DNA from: Halobacteriales archaeon
GTDB lineage: Archaea; Halobacteriota; Halobacteria; Halorutilales; JAHENH01
Reading direction: 5' to 3'
NCBI GenBank assembly: GCA_018609935.1
Contig: JAHENH010000082.1
Coordinates: 1-61,229, forward strand
DNA length: 61,229 nt
The notes below the pieces were generated by a model. That model made no database searches. It saw nothing but the letters and a program-made list of their open reading frames with translations, and was not told where the DNA came from. Of this stretch, positions 7,858-17,171 are shown piece by piece (position 1 is the stretch's first letter; the number at the start of each line of letters is the position of its first letter). Both the position numbers and the translations under genes were made by a program.

Positions 7858-9000
7858 ATGGATTTTGAGCTTTCGAGTGAGCAAAGACAAACTAAAGAGA
7901 TGATATCAGAGTTTGTTGATAATGAAATTGCTTCAAAGGCTAAAGAGATAGATGAAAAAGACATGTTTCCTACTGAATTAATTAGAAAAATGGGAGATCT
8001 GGGTTTGATGGGTATGCCATTTCCTGAAAAATATAATGGATCTGGGCTAGATTATCATTCATATATAATTGGGGTAGAAGAGATAAGTCGAGGTAGTGGA
8101 GGTGTAGGAACTATAGTAGCAGCTCATACTAGTCTTGCATCCAATATGGTTTTTAGATATGGAGATGAAAAACAAAAAAAGAAGTATTTAACATCATTAA
8201 GTACTGGAGAAGAGATAGGTGCTTTTGCTCTATCAGAGGAAGGTGCTGGAAGTGATGTATTATCTATGGGTACAACAGCAAAAAAGGATGGAAACGAATA
8301 TATTATAAATGGAGATAAATTATGGATTTCAAATGGAAATATAGCAGACACAATAATAGTATTTGCAAAGACAGATCCCGAAAAAAATAAAAAGGGTATA
8401 TCATCTTTTATAATAAGACCAGAAAAAGATAATGGGTTTAAAATAGAAGGAACAGAAGACAAATTGGGGGATAGAGGGTGTCCAACAGCTGAACTAACAT
8501 TCAAAAATGTAAAGATACCTGAAAAAAGAAGATTAGGAAAGGAAGGAGATGGGTTTATTCAAGCCCTAGAAACACTTAATACTGGACGAATAAGTATAGC
8601 AGCACGTAGTATAGGGATAGCAAAAGCAGCCCTACAAGACTCTATTAAATATGCTAAACAAAGAGAACAATTCGATAGACCTATATCAAAGTTTCAAGCT
8701 ATACAACATAAATTAGCGGACATGGATACAAAACTACAGGCAGCAAAGGCATTAACTCATAAAGCAGCAGATAAAAAAATAAATGGTGAAGGATTTAGGA
8801 AAGAATCGGCACAAGCTAAACTATATGCAAGTGAGATATCTCGGGAAGTCTCAAACCAAGCTATACAGATTCATGGAGGATATGGTTATGTTAAAGGTTT
8901 TAATGTAGAACGTTATTTTAGAGATTCAAAAATAAATGAAATTTATGAGGGGACAAGTGAAATAATGAGAAACACAATAGCAAAAAAAATATTAGAGTAA
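7858..9000 (+). CDS. Acyl-CoA dehydrogenase
   Basis: This 380-residue FAD enzyme has the family signature GAFALSEEGAGSD (FAD/substrate loop), YIINGDKLWISNG, and the C-terminal QIHGGYGYVKGFNVERYFRD. The catalytic Glu sits in IYEGTSEIMR near residue 367. It oxidises acyl-CoA to trans-2-enoyl-CoA and passes electrons to ETF, whose genes are not in the window. A purine-rich GGGAG lies about 14 bp before the ATG. It is monocistronic, plus strand, facing away from the enoyl-CoA hydratase unit but probably part of the same route. Short- to medium-chain or branched-chain substrates cannot be told apart. Confidence 0.95.
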   Translation: MDFELSSEQRQTKEMISEFVDNEIASKAKEIDEKDMFPTELIRKMGDLGLMGMPFPEKYNGSGLDYHSYIIGVEEISRGSGGVGTIVAAHTSLASNMVFRYGDEKQKKKYLTSLSTGEEIGAFALSEEGAGSDVLSMGTTAKKDGNEYIINGDKLWISNGNIADTIIVFAKTDPEKNKKGISSFIIRPEKDNGFKIEGTEDKLGDRGCPTAELTFKNVKIPEKRRLGKEGDGFIQALETLNTGRISIAARSIGIAKAALQDSIKYAKQREQFDRPISKFQAIQHKLADMDTKLQAAKALTHKAADKKINGEGFRKESAQAKLYASEISREVSNQAIQIHGGYGYVKGFNVERYFRDSKINEIYEGTSEIMRNTIAKKILE

Positions 9001-9060
9001 ACAAAGGAAATTAATTTTAATTTGTATAATTTATTAGTTTTTTAGAAAATAATTTTGTAG

Positions 9061-10077
9061 TTATAAAACAGAAATTTTTTCTTTTAGCATTGACTTTAGA
9101 TGTTTTTTTGATTGTTCTAGTTGAAGATTGAGGGCAGTGGTTTTAGTTAATTCCTCAACTAGATTAATACCTGACTCCGTGTTTGTGGTAATCCCTGTTA
9201 TAAGATCAATGTCAGTTTTTATAAGAGATTTAAACCCCAAAATTGCGTATGGATCAGAAGCTGTAATTACAGAAAAAACGACGTTATCTTTTAATTCTTC
9301 GATTGCTATTTCTCCATTATAAGGTTCAATTGGGGATGCTCCCAGCTCTACAACTAATATATCAGCTGAAGTCGGATCTATTTTAGATAATAAGTTACGT
9401 ATACCTGGACGGTATTTATCTGGAGGTAATACTGTAGTTGGAAATCCAGCATCTACAAAATCAAAGACATTTTTTGCACCTGCATCTTTCATGCTGAGAG
9501 CATCTTGATATCTCCCAGATCCTGTTAATTTACAAGCAATTGTATCTAAACCAAGTTCTGAAAGTGTTTGTACAATAACCCTTCCAGACATAGTCTTACC
9601 AGAGGACATAGAAGTACCTAGTATTTGTATAACAGGCAGGTCAAATGTAGTATCTTGTGTTTCTGTAACGTAATCTTCCATATTACGTTTTGAATTTTCT
9701 ATATGGACATGACCTTGGTATTTTAAAGGTATAGGAGAAGGCTTAAACGGTGATTTAGATGTTGAAAGCCCCATAACGCCACCTTCTCCAATCACCTCCA
9801 TCTTACCATCCTCGCTGTCTATATTTTTCCAATCTCCGACTATACCTCTAGTGGCTCTACGTATGCCAAAAGCACCGATTATATATTCTCCTTCAAGTGG
9901 CTCAATAGTTCTACCAGTTGGGGATTCAATTCTTGATTTTGGTGAGGGTCTAGAAGATACTTTTCCTATAACATAGTCACCTGTTTCCCATCTAGATTTC
10001 GGAATTGCCTCTATTTTAAAAGATTGTTTTTTTAGATCTGAAATACGGCAAAGAGAACTATATAGAATATTATTCAT
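9061..10077 (-). CDS. P-loop NTPase, dethiobiotin-synthetase/DUF1611-like
   Basis: This 338-residue protein has two parts. The first 140 residues form a probable beta-rich domain that I do not recognise. The rest is a P-loop domain with Walker A GTSMSSGKT near residue 155, and a second acidic motif in ADILVVELGASP. The layout resembles SIMIBI-class enzymes such as dethiobiotin synthetase, MobB, or the C-terminal domain of DUF1611/DgcN proteins, which acetylate D-glutamate. It precedes nothing on its strand but follows an M20 hydrolase and a flavin-binding protein, suggesting a small pathway on an amino acid or amide. The function is not assigned. Confidence 0.6.
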   Translation of the reverse strand: MNNILYSSLCRISDLKKQSFKIEAIPKSRWETGDYVIGKVSSRPSPKSRIESPTGRTIEPLEGEYIIGAFGIRRATRGIVGDWKNIDSEDGKMEVIGEGGVMGLSTSKSPFKPSPIPLKYQGHVHIENSKRNMEDYVTETQDTTFDLPVIQILGTSMSSGKTMSGRVIVQTLSELGLDTIACKLTGSGRYQDALSMKDAGAKNVFDFVDAGFPTTVLPPDKYRPGIRNLLSKIDPTSADILVVELGASPIEPYNGEIAIEELKDNVVFSVITASDPYAILGFKSLIKTDIDLITGITTNTESGINLVEELTKTTALNLQLEQSKKHLKSMLKEKISVL

Positions 10078-10117
10078 ACTCCATATTTTTATTTCTTTTT
10101 TATATTATTAGGGGGTA

Positions 10118-11284
10118 TTATTCGCTTATAAGGATCATAGATAATAGAGATGTCCTTTCAATTACTTTATCAATTATTATGTATTCATACGATTCATGTG
10201 CACCACCTCCTACCGCACCCAGACCATCAACTGTAGCCGTATGTTGACTTGTTATATTACCATCGGATCCTCCACCCGATCTTGTTTGTTCTAGGTCAAG
10301 TTCAAGTTTTTTTCCTATTTGTTTTATTTTTTTCCATAATTTTTTATTTTGGAGGGTTTTTTCCATTGGAGGTCTTCTAAATCCTCCTTTAATTGACAAT
10401 TTTGTATTTTTTTGTTCTGGTTCTAGTTTCCTTATGGTTTTATCTAATCTGTTAGCTTGTTCATTATTACGAACTCTTATATCAACTTCTGCTCTGCTAT
10501 TAGAGGCTATAACATTAGGGCGTGTTCCCCCTTCAATTACACCTACATTGACTGTAATACCCTCTTCAGGATTATTTAGAGAATTTAAATTTTGTATTAT
10601 ATTTGTTAATTCAGTTATTGCGCTAGATCCCTTTTCAGGTGATAAGCCAGCATGTGATGATTTACCTTCTATTTTTATTTCATAATGGCCGATTCCCTTT
10701 CTTGCTGTTTTTATTTTTCCGTTTTGGCCTTCTGCAGGCTCTAAAATAAATGCTCTTTCAGCTTTTTTTGAAAGACGTTTGATATGTTCAGATGATTCGA
10801 TACTACCTATCTCTTCATCTGAGTTAATGAGAACTATAGGGTTTAACTTTGGTATCTTTTGTATTTCTTTTATCATCTCTAAAGCTACTATAAGTTGCGC
10901 TATTCCACATTTCATATCGAAGATACCAGGACCCTCTGCACGATTGTTTTCCTTATCTATTATAAAGGGTTGGTTGTCAAGTGTTCCCTCAGGATGTACT
11001 GTATCAACATGACCTAAGAAAAGTTGATTTCCTTTATCTCTATAACAGTTCGTTGGGATAGCATAAAGGGAGCCAGCTGTTTTTTCACCTTCAAAGTGAT
11101 GGGTTTCAAATCCGAGATTGTTAAATTCTTTATCTAGTAAATCGAAAATCAGAGAAAATTTTTCTTCATTATTAGATGGAGTTTCTATTTCCACCAAAGA
11201 TCTGCAAAGATCCAGTATCCGCTGTCTTTTTGATTTAGCTTTTTGTTTTATAGTTTTAGAAACGGATTTATCTGCTATCTCCAT
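10118..11284 (-). CDS. M20-family metallopeptidase/deacylase
   Basis: This 388-residue hydrolase shows the di-zinc ligand series of M20: LGHVDTVHP (His, Asp), GPGIFDMKCGIA (bridging Asp), NSDEEIGS (Glu pair), and a C-terminal GGGAHESYEY (His). The lid domain (SSHAGLSPEKGSSAI) contains the dimerisation-domain His. Relatives include acetylornithine deacetylase, carboxypeptidase G2 and aminoacylases. The N-terminal 25 residues are Lys-rich and likely a tail. It begins 2 bp after the flavin-binding gene and ends 40 bp before the P-loop gene. Since LysK at 43.4 kb covers the LysW pathway, this one probably acts in another amide cleavage. Confidence 0.88.
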   Translation of the reverse strand: MEIADKSVSKTIKQKAKSKRQRILDLCRSLVEIETPSNNEEKFSLIFDLLDKEFNNLGFETHHFEGEKTAGSLYAIPTNCYRDKGNQLFLGHVDTVHPEGTLDNQPFIIDKENNRAEGPGIFDMKCGIAQLIVALEMIKEIQKIPKLNPIVLINSDEEIGSIESSEHIKRLSKKAERAFILEPAEGQNGKIKTARKGIGHYEIKIEGKSSHAGLSPEKGSSAITELTNIIQNLNSLNNPEEGITVNVGVIEGGTRPNVIASNSRAEVDIRVRNNEQANRLDKTIRKLEPEQKNTKLSIKGGFRRPPMEKTLQNKKLWKKIKQIGKKLELDLEQTRSGGGSDGNITSQHTATVDGLGAVGGGAHESYEYIIIDKVIERTSLLSMILISE

Positions 11285-11286
11285 TT

Positions 11287-11895
11287 TTATTTTTTAAAGT
11301 CTTTCGGGAAAGGAAACGCATTTGAACTATCAACTTTTGAGTATCTACCTGGATGAAGATAAGCTAGAATTGGATTATTAAAGATAAGTTCAGCATCGTC
11401 TTTGTCTGGAGTTCTAATAGCATTTTTATCAATATATTTACCAGTAATTTCACCGATTATGAAATTATTTTCACCTAGTTCATTAAAAATTTTCTTTAAT
11501 TCACACTCTAAATATATATATGAATTTTTTATAAATTCCGCATCAATTTTAGGAGATTCTATTGTTTCAAGTTGACTAAGGTCTGGTTTATGGCCTTTCT
11601 GATCTCTGGGTTCAGCGCTTAAACTAATTGAAACAATTTCATCAGGGTGAGGATAGCTTACAGTAAATTCTTCAGTTCTTTTTACATTCTTTGTTGTATG
11701 GTGTTCTGATGAACACGCAAACCCGAAATAACCACTCCAACCAACAGGAGTAACCATATGTTTTGGAGCTAGATTGTATACTCCATCTTCTTCCAACGTA
11801 CCTATTACAACTAATGAATAAGCAGCAAATACTTTTTCAAAAGGAGAACCATCTTCTAAACTAATAATTTCTTCTCCAAAAGAATCATTATCCAT
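11287..11895 (-). CDS. Flavin reductase-like FMN-binding split-barrel protein
   Basis: This 202-residue protein matches the flavin reductase/split-barrel family: YSLVVIGTLEEDGVYNLAPKH near the N-terminus, then GYFGFACSSEHHTTKNVKRT, then EFTVSYPHPDEIVSISLSAE, with NNFIIGEITGKYID near the end. The family binds FMN and includes NAD(P)H:FMN oxidoreductases and single-component enzymes. It starts its own small operon and is followed after 2 bp by the M20 hydrolase. No monooxygenase partner is nearby. Confidence 0.85.
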   Translation of the reverse strand: MDNDSFGEEIISLEDGSPFEKVFAAYSLVVIGTLEEDGVYNLAPKHMVTPVGWSGYFGFACSSEHHTTKNVKRTEEFTVSYPHPDEIVSISLSAEPRDQKGHKPDLSQLETIESPKIDAEFIKNSYIYLECELKKIFNELGENNFIIGEITGKYIDKNAIRTPDKDDAELIFNNPILAYLHPGRYSKVDSSNAFPFPKDFKK

Positions 11896-12032
11896 ATAAT
11901 TATCTTATGTTAAATAATAGAAAGTATCATCAATAAAAAATTAACTATTATAACATATTTCATATATTATAGTTAAATACCGTATATATAGCTATATTAG
12001 ATTAAAAAAATAAAAGAACCAAATATATTTTA

Positions 12033-13097
12033 TTAGTTAAATTTATTTATAACAGGTATCCCTATAGTTTTATAATCATCCATCTCTTTTAGTGTATCCG
12101 ACACCTGATCCAGAGCTATTTTTTCATTAACTAGTTTTGTAGGATCTAGTTTACCGTTATCTATCATATTTAGTAGTTCAGGATATCTTGAGGGTTGGAG
12201 ACCGAGGGATCCATAGAATTCTAGTTCTGTAGCAACAAATAAGTCAGAGGGTATAGATAGTTTCCCTTCATTTTCTTTACTTGTATACCCTACCTGTACA
12301 TGTCTCCCTCCTTTATCTAAAGACATAATGGAGTTTTGTAGTGTTTCTTGTTTAGCTACTGAATCAAGGGATACATCTGCGCCTCCATTTGTTATATCTT
12401 TTACTTTTTTTACTGGATCCTCAACTTCACGAGCGTTTACTGTATCGATAGCTCCAAGTTTCTCACCCTTTTTGAGTTTTTCCTCAGTTCTAGATACACC
12501 TACTACATTAGCTCCTAATGCATTTGCTATATGTACTGCGGACAAACCAATACCTCCAAGTCCATATATGACCACCCATTCACCGCCACTGACATCTGCT
12601 TGGTGGGCTAGTGCGTGGTAGGAAGTCATATATCTACATCCAAGTCCTGCAGAAGTCTCAGGATCTATATTGTTAGATAAAGGGACTGCGTTTATGTCTG
12701 CATTTGGAATATATATTTCTTCTGCAAAGGCTCCTGGTACTTCCTCCATAAACCCTGGATATAGGGCGTTTCTACATAGGTTTTCTCTTCCATTTCTACA
12801 TAGATCACAGTTCCCACATGCGAAATTAAAAGGAATAGCTATATGGTCACCTTCACTAACATTTTCTACATCTTCACCAGTTTCAATTACTGTTCCACAA
12901 GGTTCATGTCCAAGTATTTGAGGAGTTTCAGGTAGAAAACCAAGCCAATACCAATCTTTATTCCAAGCATGCCAATCACTTCTACATACACCACAACTAT
13001 CCACTTTTGCAACAATTCCGTTAGAATCAGTTTGGGGATTCTCCACTTCTTTTATCTCAAGAGGTTCTCTATATTCCTCCATTACAGCAGCCCGCAT
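12033..13097 (-). CDS. Zinc-dependent alcohol dehydrogenase (MDR family)
   Basis: This 354-residue medium-chain dehydrogenase has the catalytic zinc site (CGVCRSDWHAW, GHEPCGTV), the structural zinc loop with four cysteines (CGNCDLCRNGRENLC), and the dinucleotide motif YGLGGIGLSAVHIANALGA. The residue run VVGVSRTEEK after the glycine motif has no acidic residue at the end of beta-2, which hints at NADP use; that is inference. It oxidises alcohols or reduces aldehydes in the cytoplasm. It is monocistronic with 130 bp of AT-rich sequence before the start. Confidence 0.92.
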   Translation of the reverse strand: MRAAVMEEYREPLEIKEVENPQTDSNGIVAKVDSCGVCRSDWHAWNKDWYWLGFLPETPQILGHEPCGTVIETGEDVENVSEGDHIAIPFNFACGNCDLCRNGRENLCRNALYPGFMEEVPGAFAEEIYIPNADINAVPLSNNIDPETSAGLGCRYMTSYHALAHQADVSGGEWVVIYGLGGIGLSAVHIANALGANVVGVSRTEEKLKKGEKLGAIDTVNAREVEDPVKKVKDITNGGADVSLDSVAKQETLQNSIMSLDKGGRHVQVGYTSKENEGKLSIPSDLFVATELEFYGSLGLQPSRYPELLNMIDNGKLDPTKLVNEKIALDQVSDTLKEMDDYKTIGIPVINKFN

Positions 13098-13227
13098 ATA
13101 ACATTATATAGTCTAAAGACAGAAATAGTTTCTATTTTATGTAATTAATCAAAATTTTTTGATGTAGATAGTATATATTATATTTTTTATATATAATGTT
13201 GTATTTTATAGTATATAGCTATGTTTT

Positions 13228-14376
13228 ATGTCAAATAAAAATATTAGAGTTGGAGTGTCCATATCTCTAGATGGTGAATTCAGTCTTCAGGGAAAAAACT
13301 CTATAAAAGGAATTAAAAAATGGAGAGACTGGGTTAATAAAAATGGAGGTGTTGAGGTAAACGGAGAAAAACATCCAATCGATTTGATTGTATATAATGA
13401 TGAAAGTAAGGAAGAAAAAACTAAAAGATATACAGAGAAACTAATAGATCAAGACAATGTAGATATATTATTAGGGCCTTATTCAAGTAGTTTAACGTTG
13501 ACTGCATCTAAAATAGCAGAGAAAAAAAACACAGTTATCTGGAACCATGGTGGAGCTTCAGATAAAATATATAATAAAGGATATGAATGGATTATAGGTG
13601 TTCTTTCACCTTCGAGTAGCTATTTTAAAGGATTTCTAGATATGATAAAATCTCTTGAAATATCTCCATCTACTATTGGTATTTTATCAAAAGATACAGG
13701 GACTTTTTCACCTATGGTAGCAAGAGGTATTAAAGAACATTCGAAAACTATAGGATTTAATATTAAAGAAAAAAAATGGACACCTCCATTAGAAAATCCC
13801 AATAAAATAGTTGAATTAATCATAGAATCTAGTGATATAATTATCGGTATAGGGTCATTTAAAGAAGATATAAAATTAGCTAAAACCATAGTTGATATGG
13901 GAAAAATAAAAGTTAAAGCAATAGCATTAGTTGCAGCTGGAGTTGATGAATTCAATAAAAAAATAGGTACGAAAGGGGATGGATTTTTTGGCCCAAGTCA
14001 GTGGGAATATATAGAAAACTTAAACCCTGATTTTGGACCCACACCGAAAAAAATAAAATCAATCTTTAGGGCAAGTTTACCTATAGATTATACCACAGCT
14101 CAAGGATTTGCTACAGGCCTAATAATACAAAACTGTCTAGAAAAACTGGATATATCTCCAAATAAAAAAAAGAATATACAATATAGGTTAAGAGATAAAG
14201 CAAGAAAGCTAAACACGACTACATTCTATGGAAAATTTAAAATAGATCCAAAAACAGGAAAACAAATAGGTCACTCACCATTTACAGTACAATGGAAAAA
14301 AAATAAAAAACATACTGTATGGCCTAAAAGATTTCAAACAAAAAAACCAGAATATCCATTCATATATAATAATTAA
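13228..14376 (+). CDS. Type-1 periplasmic-binding-fold protein without signal peptide
   Basis: This 382-residue protein has the fold of branched-chain amino acid binding proteins. It opens with IRVGVSISLDGEFSLQGKNS, then WRDWVNKNGGVEVNGEKHP, and DNVDILLGPYSSSLTLTASKIAEK, the PBP1 signature. No lipobox, signal peptide or membrane anchor precedes the domain: the protein begins MSNKNIRVG. No permease or ATPase genes flank it. It is therefore either a cytoplasmic amino-acid sensor (AmiC/NspS-like) or a protein whose start is wrong; the upstream DNA is AT-rich and I see no in-frame signal. DGGGP synthase follows 52 bp downstream. Confidence 0.75.
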   Translation: MSNKNIRVGVSISLDGEFSLQGKNSIKGIKKWRDWVNKNGGVEVNGEKHPIDLIVYNDESKEEKTKRYTEKLIDQDNVDILLGPYSSSLTLTASKIAEKKNTVIWNHGGASDKIYNKGYEWIIGVLSPSSSYFKGFLDMIKSLEISPSTIGILSKDTGTFSPMVARGIKEHSKTIGFNIKEKKWTPPLENPNKIVELIIESSDIIIGIGSFKEDIKLAKTIVDMGKIKVKAIALVAAGVDEFNKKIGTKGDGFFGPSQWEYIENLNPDFGPTPKKIKSIFRASLPIDYTTAQGFATGLIIQNCLEKLDISPNKKKNIQYRLRDKARKLNTTTFYGKFKIDPKTGKQIGHSPFTVQWKKNKKHTVWPKRFQTKKPEYPFIYNN

Positions 14377-14427
14377 CTTTTATTCTAAGTTCATTAGTTT
14401 CAAGAATATGAAGATATACTAAGGTTA

Positions 14428-15261
14428 ATGGGCTACTATATATCTAATCTAGGAATAAAAAAGATAAAAGCACTGTTTCAAGTAACACGCCCTCTTAATG
14501 CTTTTTCCGCCGGAATTGCTACCTTTATAGGGGGCATGATAGGGGGTTTAGAGTTTGAAATAATAATAGCAGTTATAGCTACAATACTTGGTACAGGAGC
14601 AGGTAATTCAGTAAATGATTTTTTTGACGCCTCTATAGACGCTATAAACAATCCTGAACGCCCTATCCCCAGTGGAAGATTATCTAAAAGACAGGTTGCA
14701 TTTTTTTCAATGATTCTCTTCTCTCTTGCTGTTTTTATAACTTTATTTCTATCTATGTTAGCTATAATAATAGGTATAGTTAACCTAGTACTTTTAATTA
14801 TTTATTCATCTCATCTAAAAGGTGTTCCATTAATAGGGAATTTAGCTGTCGGATATCTAACTGGTAGTACTTTTCTATTTGGAGGAGTTTCAGTTGGAGG
14901 TGGAGAAAAAACACTTATATTGTTTTTATTAGCTGCACTAGTTACTGTATCTAGAGAAATAATAAAAGACATAGAAGACATTGAAGGGGATAAAAAACAA
15001 GGAACAAATACACTACCACAAATTATAGGAGAAAAAAAATCTCTATACATATCATCATTTTTTATGATATGTGGTATAATATTAAGCCCAATACCGATAG
15101 CTATAGGGTTCAACCTATTATATCTAGGTTTTATAATACCAACTAACATCCTAGGTGTTATATCATTATTTTATGCAATAAATTCACCATCAAAATCTCA
15201 AAAACTTCTAAAAATAGCTATGATAATAGCTATAATAGGATTTCTAGTCGGATCAATTTGA
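14428..15261 (+). CDS. (S)-2,3-di-O-geranylgeranylglyceryl phosphate synthase (UbiA family)
   Basis: This 277-residue membrane prenyltransferase has 8 or so hydrophobic segments and both Mg-diphosphate motifs, NDFFDASIDAINNPERPIPSG near residue 70 and DIEDIEGDKKQGTNTLP near residue 180. The opening ALFQVTRPLNAFSAGIATF is typical of archaeal DGGGP synthase. It adds the second geranylgeranyl chain to GGGP in archaeal ether-lipid synthesis, at the membrane. It is 52 bp after the binding-fold gene and may be co-transcribed. Other UbiA members (heme O, quinone) are less likely because of the archaeal N-terminal signature. Confidence 0.85.
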   Translation: MGYYISNLGIKKIKALFQVTRPLNAFSAGIATFIGGMIGGLEFEIIIAVIATILGTGAGNSVNDFFDASIDAINNPERPIPSGRLSKRQVAFFSMILFSLAVFITLFLSMLAIIIGIVNLVLLIIYSSHLKGVPLIGNLAVGYLTGSTFLFGGVSVGGGEKTLILFLLAALVTVSREIIKDIEDIEGDKKQGTNTLPQIIGEKKSLYISSFFMICGIILSPIPIAIGFNLLYLGFIIPTNILGVISLFYAINSPSKSQKLLKIAMIIAIIGFLVGSI

Positions 15262-15439
15262 CCCATACTTATTAGATATTTTTATTTTCAATATATCATC
15301 TTAATTATTTAAGAAATATATACACAAATCTATACCTGCCCCTCTCTTATCTACAAATAATTTAGTCTTTATTTTATTTATCTTTTAGCTGGTCTTATAC
15401 CTGTAAGTCTTTTTAGATAAGAAATATAAATAAGAATGC

Positions 15440-15718
15440 ATGGAGAAATATACAGTAGAATTTGATACAGGAGAGGAAATAGAAGTAGAAGAAAATCAGA
15501 CAATTTTAGATGCATGTATAGAACAAGGAATAAGCCATGAATGTTCCTGTCGAGTTGGTATGTGTCTTTCATGTATTGGTAAGATAGTAGAAGGGGAAGT
15601 TAGACAGCCAGGAGCTAGAGGATTAAATAATAAGGATAGAAATGAATACGTTCTTACTTGTATGGCTCGCCCTAAATCTGATCTAGTTATAGAGAAAGGG
15701 GAATATCCCATGGTATAG
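15440..15718 (+). CDS. [2Fe-2S] plant-type ferredoxin
   Basis: This 92-residue ferredoxin has the ligand pattern C-RVGM-C-LS-C with the last cysteine in VLTCMARPKS, so all four ligands are present. It is cytoplasmic. Unlike haloarchaeal ferredoxins it lacks the long N-terminal acidic insertion and is close to the minimal length. It probably serves as an electron carrier for reductases such as the flavoproteins encoded just downstream on the opposite strand, which is inference from position only. Confidence 0.9.
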   Translation: MEKYTVEFDTGEEIEVEENQTILDACIEQGISHECSCRVGMCLSCIGKIVEGEVRQPGARGLNNKDRNEYVLTCMARPKSDLVIEKGEYPMV

Positions 15719-15815
15719 ATTGTTAAACTGAATTAATATATCTTTTATCTGGTGTATACAGTCTAAATTTAGGAGGTTTGATGCTGGAGTAGTATTTTGT
15801 TTTTATTTGTTTTAG

Positions 15816-17171
15816 TTATATTTGATAGTCTTCTTCTTTTATTTGGGTATAATTTTTGAAGTTGTATTGAATTTTTAATAAGAAATATCTAAAAACTAGA
15901 CTTGAAATACCAAGTCCTGATAATATTTTTTTATGTCCCTTTGACTTTTGATAGGTTGTTAATCGAGTTAGTAATGAATCCCATTCTTGGGGTGATAGGT
16001 CTCCTACTAGTTTTGAGGCTCTTAGGTTCCTTGCTATTTCTTCCCCTGCAGCTTTTTTCCAAGTCTTATTGTATTGATGTAGTTTTTCTTTAGAGATTAA
16101 TCTTCCAGCTGTTTTTCCTGTACATAATGCAAGATGATATCCCCCTTCATGGAATGAAGACGTTGAACCCATAGCTCCACCTACAACTGCTATATTTGCT
16201 TTTATTGGTGAGTCTATTGGTTTTGTAGAAGATATTAGGTATCCTTCAGATCCGTTTGTTTTTCCTTTATTTTTTACGAGAGGGAAATCCTGTTCTATAT
16301 CATATTTATCTCCATATAATTTTTCTAGTAAACGGTTTATTAGGGAGGATCCTGAAGGAAGTGTGTTTTCATCTTTTTTAACAAGTTCATATTCTTGTTT
16401 TGAATCAATTTTTGTACCTACAGGTGCAGTAAGTCCTATTTTGGCTATTCCATTTTTACTTGGGAAACACCAAAGATATGCTGTTTCACCTGGGATGAAT
16501 CCCCACCAAAATTTTATTGCGTTAGAATCGTATTCCTTTTCTGGAAACCTGCGATATTCTTGATAAGCTATATGGTTAGCATTTTTAGGTCTTAGATTTG
16601 AAACTTTGTCAGGGTTTATAAACTGTTTTAGTACATCTAATGTAATATTACGTTGAGGTCCATCGGCTAATATTAAAAATTTTGACGTTATTTCATCTCC
16701 ATTTTCTGTCTCTATATAGTGTTTAAAGCTAGAATTAGAAGTAGAAGTTTCTACGTTTCTTACTTCATTTATTCGATAATCTACTCCTTGGTTTTTAGCT
16801 TTTTCAACTAGAATGTTATCCATTTTTACTCTATTAAAAGTGAAACCGAAGCTGTCATACCATGAATTCATTCCAGTGTCATCTAGTGTATATTTTGCGT
16901 TTGGTGAGAGGAATTCAGCCTTGTCAACTTTCTGTACGTCAGGAAAATAAAAATTTTCTTCATCTATATCAGCTATTTCAAGCCAATAATCTAAAAACCC
17001 TGCAGCATCTGTGGAATCAGGGCCTAGAGAGGTTCTATCTTCTCTTTCAACACCTCTTTCAAGTACAACTACATCAAGAGAGGTATTTGAAGCCGCTTCT
17101 CTAGCTGCAGACGATCCCCCAGGCCCCCCTCCAATAATAGCTATATCAAACTTCTCAGCTTGCTCGGTCAT
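15816..17171 (-). CDS. Divergent geranylgeranyl-reductase-family flavoprotein
   Basis: This 451-residue FAD protein has the Rossmann motif IAIIGGGPGGSSAA at residue 10 and the family YxWxFP motif as AYLWCFPSKNG. The usual GDAAGxxxP box near the FAD is replaced by VVGGAMGSTSSFHEGG, and the conserved CGD cysteine seen in its neighbour is missing (the segment reads TSLGPDSTDAAGF). The C-terminus is positively charged and may bind membrane. It directly abuts the GGR gene upstream (17171/17172). It may reduce a different isoprenoid (for example a menaquinone side chain or carotenoid), or have lost activity. Confidence 0.75.
   Translation of the reverse strand: MTEQAEKFDIAIIGGGPGGSSAAREAASNTSLDVVVLERGVEREDRTSLGPDSTDAAGFLDYWLEIADIDEENFYFPDVQKVDKAEFLSPNAKYTLDDTGMNSWYDSFGFTFNRVKMDNILVEKAKNQGVDYRINEVRNVETSTSNSSFKHYIETENGDEITSKFLILADGPQRNITLDVLKQFINPDKVSNLRPKNANHIAYQEYRRFPEKEYDSNAIKFWWGFIPGETAYLWCFPSKNGIAKIGLTAPVGTKIDSKQEYELVKKDENTLPSGSSLINRLLEKLYGDKYDIEQDFPLVKNKGKTNGSEGYLISSTKPIDSPIKANIAVVGGAMGSTSSFHEGGYHLALCTGKTAGRLISKEKLHQYNKTWKKAAGEEIARNLRASKLVGDLSPQEWDSLLTRLTTYQKSKGHKKILSGLGISSLVFRYFLLKIQYNFKNYTQIKEEDYQI

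Noticed and set aside
10118..11284. Second LysK for the LysW pathway
   Set aside because: It is longer, has a different lid sequence, and is 33 kb from the LysW genes.
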